NCBI GenBank assembly: GCA_965226245.1
Contig: CBDDCL010000015.1
Location: 744,001-808,000, forward strand
DNA length: 64,000 nt
Source: CBDCYS01 sp965226245
GTDB taxonomy: Bacteria > Acidobacteriota > Terriglobia > Bryobacterales > UBA6623
Direction of reading: 5' to 3'
Shown: positions 60,401-64,000 of the stretch, one piece after another
Position numbering within the stretch: position 1 is the stretch's first letter
Layout of the letters: every line of letters begins with the position of its first letter
The notes under the pieces: generated by a model
Told to the model about the DNA's origin: nothing
Seen by the model: the letters and a program-made list of their open reading frames with translations, nothing else
Database searches by the model: none
Translations under genes and position numbers: made by a program

Positions 60401-63400
60401 ACCGTGAATTGCAAGGGCGCCGACGTCCCTCCTCCGGGCGCCGCGTTGAACACCGTCACGTTAAAGGTTCCGGCGGCCGCAAGCTGTGCCGCGGGGACCG
60501 CCGCGGTCAGGGTTGTGCCGTTGACAAAAGTGGTGGCCTGGGGAACGCCGTCGAACTGGACCGTCGAGCCGGCAAAGAAGCCTCCACCGGTCAACGTCAG
60601 CGTAAACCCCGGATCGCCGGCTGTCGCACTGTTCTGACCTAGGGACGTCAGCGTGGGAGCGGGGTTGTTGACCGTGAATTGCAGGGGCGCCGACGTCCCT
60701 CCTCCGGGCGCCGCGTTGAACACCGTCACGTTAAAGGTTCCGGCGGCCGCAAGCTGTGCCGCGGGGACCGCCGCGTCCAGGGTTGTGCCGTTGACGAAAG
60801 TGGTGACCTGGGGAACGCCGTCGAACTGGACCGTCGAGCCGGCAACGAAGCTTCCACCGGTCAGCGTCAGCGTAAACCCCTGATCGCCGGCTGTCGCACT
60901 GTTCTGACCCAGGGACGTCAGCGTGGGGGCGGGGTTGTTGACCGTGAATTGCAGGGGCGCCGACGTTCCTCCTCCGGGCGCCGCGTTGAACACCGTCACG
61001 TTAAAGGTTCCGGCGGCCGCAAGCTGTGCCGCGGGGACCGCTGCGTCCAGAGTTGTGCCGTTGACGAAAGTGGTGGCCTGGGGAACGCCGTCGAACTGGA
61101 CCGTCGAGCCGGCAACGAAGCTTCCACCGGTCAGCGTCAGCGTAAACCCCTGATCGCCGGCTGTCGCACTGTCCTGACCCAGGGACGTCAGCGTGGGGGC
61201 GGGGTTGTTGACCGTGAATTGCAGGGGCGCCGACGTCCCTCCTCCGGGCGCCGCGTTGAACACCGTCACGTTAAAGGTTCCGGCGGCCGCAAGCTGTGCC
61301 GCGGGGACCGCTGCGTCCAGGGTTGTGCCGTTGACGAAAGTGGTGGCCTGGGGAACGCCGTCGAACTGGACCGTCGAGCCGGCAACGAAGCTTCCACCGG
61401 TCAGCGTCAGCGTAAACCCCTGATCGCCGGCTGTCGCACTGTTCTGACCCAGGGACGTCAGCGTGGGGGCGGGGTTGTTGACCGTGAATTGCAGGGGCGC
61501 CGACGTCCCTCCTCCGGGCGCCGCGTTGAACACCGTCACGTTAAACGTTCCGGCGGCCGCAAGCTGTGCCGCGGGGACCGCTGCGTCCAGAGTTGTGCCG
61601 TTGACGAAAGTGGTGACCTGGGGAACGCCGTCGAACTGGACCGTCGAGCCGGCAACGAAGCTTCCACCGGTCAGCGTCAGCGTAAACCCCTGATCGCCGG
61701 CTGTCGCACTGTTCTGACCCAGGGACGTCAGCGTGGGGGCGGGGTTGTTGATGTCGAAGTTTCCCGAGGCCGACAGGGCCCCACCGGGGTTCATGACCTG
61801 AACGGGGACCGTCCCAGTGCTGGCGATCAACGCGGCGGGGATGGTAGCGGTGACCTGTGCCACGCTGTCGACGACCGTTGCGACGGGCGTGCCGTTGAAC
61901 AACACCGTCGAGCCGGTGACGAAGCAGCCACCCATCACCATCAGCGGGAAACTCGGACCACCGACTATTGTCGAGAGTGGGTTCAGCCCGCTGTTGGAAG
62001 GACCTACTACAGAAAAAGAGAAGCCGGGCGACGTCACCCCTCCAGGGTTGTTCACGACCGTAATCGTGGGTATCCCGAAGGCGTTGTGCAAACTCTGAGG
62101 ATCGGCGTTGAGTAACGTGCTGTTGACGAAAGCGGCGCCTATCTGCGCAGCGTCCCAATTCACCGTGGCACCGGCGGCGAAGTTCGCTCCATTCACGCCG
62201 AGGTTCAGGAATGCCGGATCGCCGGCACATACACTCGGCGGCGTCAGGCTGGTGATCGATGGGTCCGCCACGCTTACAGGGAAGGGACCGGACGCTGCGG
62301 CAGCGGGATAGGTGTTTGTGACGAGAACGTTGAAGGAGCCGGCTGCACTGATCTCGGCAGCCGGCACGGTCGCCTGCAGGCTGGTGGCGCTGACGAACAT
62401 GGTAACCAAAGTTGTCCCGTCGAAGGAGATCACCGAAGTCGTGTTGAAGCAGGAACCATCGACCGTGATGGGCGTAGCGGCGTCGCCGGCTGGGATGGTC
62501 GCGGGCGTAACATTCGTCACGGATGGCAGGCAAGGGACTACTTCGAGGCGCTGCATGTTGTCAATCGGCGTCGTGAGCACGCTCTGCGTGAACGTGCCTG
62601 CCGCCAGCCGAACGATCGACGCCATCGCCGACAGTTGGCCATCGGCGACAAGGATCGCGCCATCCCCTTCAGTGGCAACGTCGAACGGATCAGTGAGCAG
62701 CCCGCCGGTCGAAATCACGGTTTGTGCTCCAATGACCGGATCGATGCTGATAATTGCACCAGCCCCCGGGTCGGCAACGATGATGTCCCCATTCGCTGCA
62801 ATCGCCAAACCGGCCGGATTGCTGAGGTTGCCGCCGGAGGCGAGCACAGTGTCATTCTTTGTGATTCGATCAATGCGGCGAATCTCTTGCTTAAATGGCA
62901 GCGAGAAGATGATGTTGCCGTCAGCCTCAATGGCGATACCGCCGATAAATTCGGCGGGCAGATCAGCAAGTCCGTCCGTGGCAACCATTACAACGTCCCC
63001 AACAGGGTCGTAACGGATCACCGTCGGCGGGGGGCCGTCTACACCCTCGGTCACCACGAGGATGTTGCCGTCATCCTCGACCGCTACATCACTGGCATTG
63101 GAGAAGAAATTCTCGTCGAACAGCCTCAGGCTCGAGACGTTGCCCGTTGTCGGATCAACGCTACGGAGCTCGGGCGGATTCAATATAGTGACCAGAACGC
63201 TGCCACTCGCGTCGATTGCGATCCCAGATATGCCCGAAAGCGCGGGATCCGAGACTGCGGTCACGGCAATGCCCGTCGTGGGGTCTACACGGACGATCCC
63301 CGGGGTCGAGCCGTCTTGCGTCAGAAAGATGTCGCCCGGCAGCAAGGTGAAGGACGCCTTCGGGAACGAACCGGTAAGAGAGGCGGAGCTGCTTCCCGCG

Positions 63401-63660
63401 GTCAGCGGGGAATCAGGGTCGGCAGGACGGCTCGCCGCGGGGGTCGAGCCGGCCAGGTTCAGGCCGCTCCCCGGGTCCCCCTCCGATGTGCCGCCGCCCA
63501 CTGCGGGATTACGACCGCCGGCTACGGGCTGATCTCCCGGCGTGGTTTCGACTGCGACTCGCGTGTCCGAGGCGGGGTCTCGGTCCGACGGCGTTAGCGG
63601 CACCGCACCAAAGCAGAGCAGGGCCAACCAACACGTCCGATGTCCAAGCTTCGGGAGCAC
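57403..63660 (-). CDS. Giant secreted protein: NHL-like propeller, IPT/TIG repeats, PKD, BACON-like domains, TIGR03437 C-terminus
   Basis: About 2085 aa from GTG 63660 (VLPKLGHRTCWLALLCFGAV gives a signal peptide); the frame is open to 63801. After a Pro/Gly-rich linker comes an NHL/SMP-30-like propeller (e.g. GIAIDASGSVLVTILNPPEL), then several IPT/TIG domains including five almost identical 90-residue units (SATAGDQGFTLTLTGGSF...), a PKD domain (PPIANAGADQNVSTGD), BACON-like and putative Ig domains, and finally the Solibacter-type C-terminal domain (GTIVSIFGSNLSSEP ... IIYGTGLGAVSPAVASGEP). An extracellular adhesin or polymer-binding protein is likely. It is the strongest taxonomic marker in the window. 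Confidence 0.93.
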   Translation of the reverse strand: MLPKLGHRTCWLALLCFGAVPLTPSDRDPASDTRVAVETTPGDQPVAGGRNPAVGGGTSEGDPGSGLNLAGSTPAASRPADPDSPLTAGSSSASLTGSFPKASFTLLPGDIFLTQDGSTPGIVRVDPTTGIAVTAVSDPALSGISGIAIDASGSVLVTILNPPELRSVDPTTGNVSSLRLFDENFFSNASDVAVEDDGNILVVTEGVDGPPPTVIRYDPVGDVVMVATDGLADLPAEFIGGIAIEADGNIIFSLPFKQEIRRIDRITKNDTVLASGGNLSNPAGLAIAANGDIIVADPGAGAIISIDPVIGAQTVISTGGLLTDPFDVATEGDGAILVADGQLSAMASIVRLAAGTFTQSVLTTPIDNMQRLEVVPCLPSVTNVTPATIPAGDAATPITVDGSCFNTTSVISFDGTTLVTMFVSATSLQATVPAAEISAAGSFNVLVTNTYPAAAASGPFPVSVADPSITSLTPPSVCAGDPAFLNLGVNGANFAAGATVNWDAAQIGAAFVNSTLLNADPQSLHNAFGIPTITVVNNPGGVTSPGFSFSVVGPSNSGLNPLSTIVGGPSFPLMVMGGCFVTGSTVLFNGTPVATVVDSVAQVTATIPAALIASTGTVPVQVMNPGGALSASGNFDINNPAPTLTSLGQNSATAGDQGFTLTLTGGSFVAGSTVQFDGVPQVTTFVNGTTLDAAVPAAQLAAAGTFNVTVFNAAPGGGTSAPLQFTVNNPAPTLTSLGQNSATAGDQGFTLTLTGGSFVAGSTVQFDGVPQATTFVNGTTLDAAVPAAQLAAAGTFNVTVFNAAPGGGTSAPLQFTVNNPAPTLTSLGQDSATAGDQGFTLTLTGGSFVAGSTVQFDGVPQATTFVNGTTLDAAVPAAQLAAAGTFNVTVFNAAPGGGTSAPLQFTVNNPAPTLTSLGQNSATAGDQGFTLTLTGGSFVAGSTVQFDGVPQVTTFVNGTTLDAAVPAAQLAAAGTFNVTVFNAAPGGGTSAPLQFTVNNPAPTLTSLGQNSATAGDPGFTLTLTGGGFFAGSTVQFDGVPQATTFVNGTTLTAAVPAAQLAAAGTFNVTVFNAAPGGGTSAPLQFTVNNRPPIANAGADQNVSTGDSARVQVTLDGSGSSDPDGDPLTFTWTGSFGTLSGMIVNPVLDPGTHTVTLTVADGKGGADTDTVQISVSDGRPPKIIVSPSSLTFTLEETSAPPAASASLVPARPVDAETASKPFRLTVERGPVDFRILPGNSWVRADPDVGQLIDGVGQRILAVVDPAGLPAGTYTASLFIRTGARIAARLNVTLVITPGSAPRELTVTTESPLPNGAVGSPYNGMLSATGERPPFSWSTAGGALPPGLVLNPATGAIGGTPAAPGVFSWVAIVTDAEGLSAAKAFSIQIAADPSQEPRLGVRPGRLLFSFVPQSAAETQTGRISNDGGAPISFQIDSMRLSGSPWLSVSPLSGELPPGVRIPLTVRADPGGFALGTYLADIVFSSPAGDDFSVPVSMAITRRQQLLRVSQRGLTFTAVSGGGQVPSQSFQVLNDGLGMMPWNIGVTTLTGENWLAVTPPTGVSEPSGPATVDVQVNTQGLTPRVYYGLLEVAAPDGANSPQFVTLVLNLLPSDRDPGPIVMPLGLIFATPPGGPAPPSQSVRISNLASQPLPFTVQALTLNGGAWLGPVSAEGTVAPGGSAAISVEVVPGELAPGIYRGLLRLLFDGELSRTVDVVLVVVPASTASAKPAPVFQDGCNRTELAPVFRLLGGTSPIPAGWPASIEVDVADDCGAKLEQGSVIADFSNVSSPSLALGHAGSGLWTATWNVPALDARSMAAVTVTATDPAGISGALTRALSVSPNSSSPPRIAPGGVVHGASFVLDPLAPGTIVSIFGSNLSSEPASGGGRSASSVPLPTELAGTQMILGGRPLPILFSREDQVNVVLPFELTDRLNESLPLLVRRTDAGSLGVPEPVFVNAARPGVFTRNASGSGPGSIQNASFQIVTPARPVQAGDAIIIYGTGLGAVSPAVASGEPAPASPLARTAEDVTVTIGGRPARVLFAGLTPGFTSLYQVNAVVPAGLPAGEADLVVSIAGQASPAVTLAVE
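60391..61740. repeat. Five tandem 270-bp units inside the giant gene
   Basis: Units begin at about 60391, 60661, 60931, 61201 and 61471, each exactly 270 bases (90 codons), opening with GGGTTGTTGACCGTGAATTG-like sequence. The inner units differ from each other at only a few bases, far less than the other IPT domains in the same protein, so they multiplied recently or are kept alike by gene conversion. The number of units probably varies between strains. Confidence 0.92.
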
Positions 63661-64000
63661 TATTGACAAGGATTTCCTTTTTGGCCGTCCTGGCACGAGT
63701 AGGGTAGCCGATCCACGGCCGCAATGCAACGGTTTTCGCACTGCTGCGTTCGACACCCCTTTCGCTGCCGCTCCGGCGATCCACTGCACTGACTCCATCA
63801 CTTCGTCAGTACTTCTGAAGGTGAAGAGCAGATTTAGATTTCATGAAGTTCCTCCTCGAACCACCCCCGAACATGCAGGCTTCTAGATCGCTTGTAATTC
63901 TTATTCGCGTTTTCGTAGGGGCTCCTCCAGAGGCATGATCCACGAAGCGGGACGAAGGCTTCGCGTGCTGCCAGGTTCACCGCGGGATCAATGAGTAGTT
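63661..64000. other. 5' region of the giant gene, no other gene seen
   Basis: The minus-strand upstream sequence of the giant gene. AT-rich DNA near 63820-63845 and 63885-63915 could contain its promoter, but no clear -35/-10 pair stands out. No gene start is supported on the plus strand before the window ends. Confidence 0.4.

Noticed and set aside
60391..61740. CRISPR array
   Set aside because: Repeats are 270 bases, head to tail without spacers, and lie in frame inside a protein gene.
60679..62115. 478-codon plus-strand open frame with repeated basic segments
   Set aside because: It is the antisense of the 270-bp repeats in the giant protein; it has no ribosome binding site and its repetition simply mirrors the coding strand.

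Overview
The window is a GC-rich piece of chromosome, most likely from an uncultured Acidobacteriota of the Bryobacterales/Solibacter group. The main pointer is the very long secreted protein at the right end: it carries tandem IPT/TIG, PKD and BACON-like domains and ends in the extracellular C-terminal domain first named from Solibacter (TIGR03437). CRTAC1-type FG-GAP proteins, PQQ-like propellers, TolB/TPR kinase proteins and an allo-tRNA-like element fit the same group. There is no rRNA operon, no CRISPR array and no intact phage.

Layout. 0-5 kb: gene remnants, a mobile palindromic element with a 13-bp target duplication, a secreted tail-fibre-like protein, a tRNA-like hairpin set with anticodon CUA, and a HicAB-like toxin-antitoxin pair with a frameshifted toxin. 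5-9 kb: a PhoD-type phosphatase, a secreted esterase and an unknown protein with an internal duplication. 9-12.8 kb: a compact corrinoid methyl-transfer operon (UroD/MtaA-like methyltransferase, B12-binding corrinoid protein, small Cys protein, RACo-type reductive activase). 13-19.3 kb: accessory DNA with a DUF433/DUF5615 pair, a truncated DUF5131 gene, an integrase relic, a HEPN protein and broken gene tails. 19.3-22.2 kb: a complete TRAP transporter (dctM, dctQ, dctP; minus strand). 22.4-26.6 kb: a TIGR04282-type transferase, a formylglycine-generating-enzyme-like protein, an Xre/RES toxin-antitoxin pair, thioredoxin and a PIG-L deacetylase.

The most striking locus is 26.87-30.44 kb on the minus strand. 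Two long reading frames are separated by one in-frame TGA and continue in register. Immediately after the TGA is a perfect 6-bp hairpin with a GGTC loop, placed almost exactly as in the E. coli fdhF SECIS. The conceptual product (about 1189 aa) joins a DsbD-alpha-like domain with a Cys pair, FG-GAP repeats, the putative selenocysteine, an ASPIC/UnbV domain and a thioredoxin-like WCVAC domain. I read it as a probable new selenoprotein of redox type. An IS1595 insertion complex lies only about 35 bp upstream of its start codon.

32.6-38.3 kb: a Ser/Thr kinase-TPR protein, a GT39 glycosyltransferase, KsgA and a small conserved protein. 38.3-42.2 kb: an antitoxin relic, a PQQ-like propeller, remnants of an IS4 transposase and of a P-loop ATPase, and an intact Phd/VapC module. 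42.2-53.9 kb: mostly metabolic and envelope genes (two aldo/keto reductases, a receiver-domain protein, purH, a PQQ-like propeller, a flippase, an SDR, a small basic protein, a metallophosphatase), separated by repeat-rich gaps. 54.1-55.9 kb: an ISKra4-family insertion sequence whose two frames probably join at an A8 run. 56.2-63.8 kb: a radical SAM protein and the giant IPT-repeat protein with five almost identical 270-bp units.

Across the window, several families of short palindromic repeats and many gene-end relics mark frequent insertion and deletion. Toxin-antitoxin modules, some intact and some decaying, are unusually dense.
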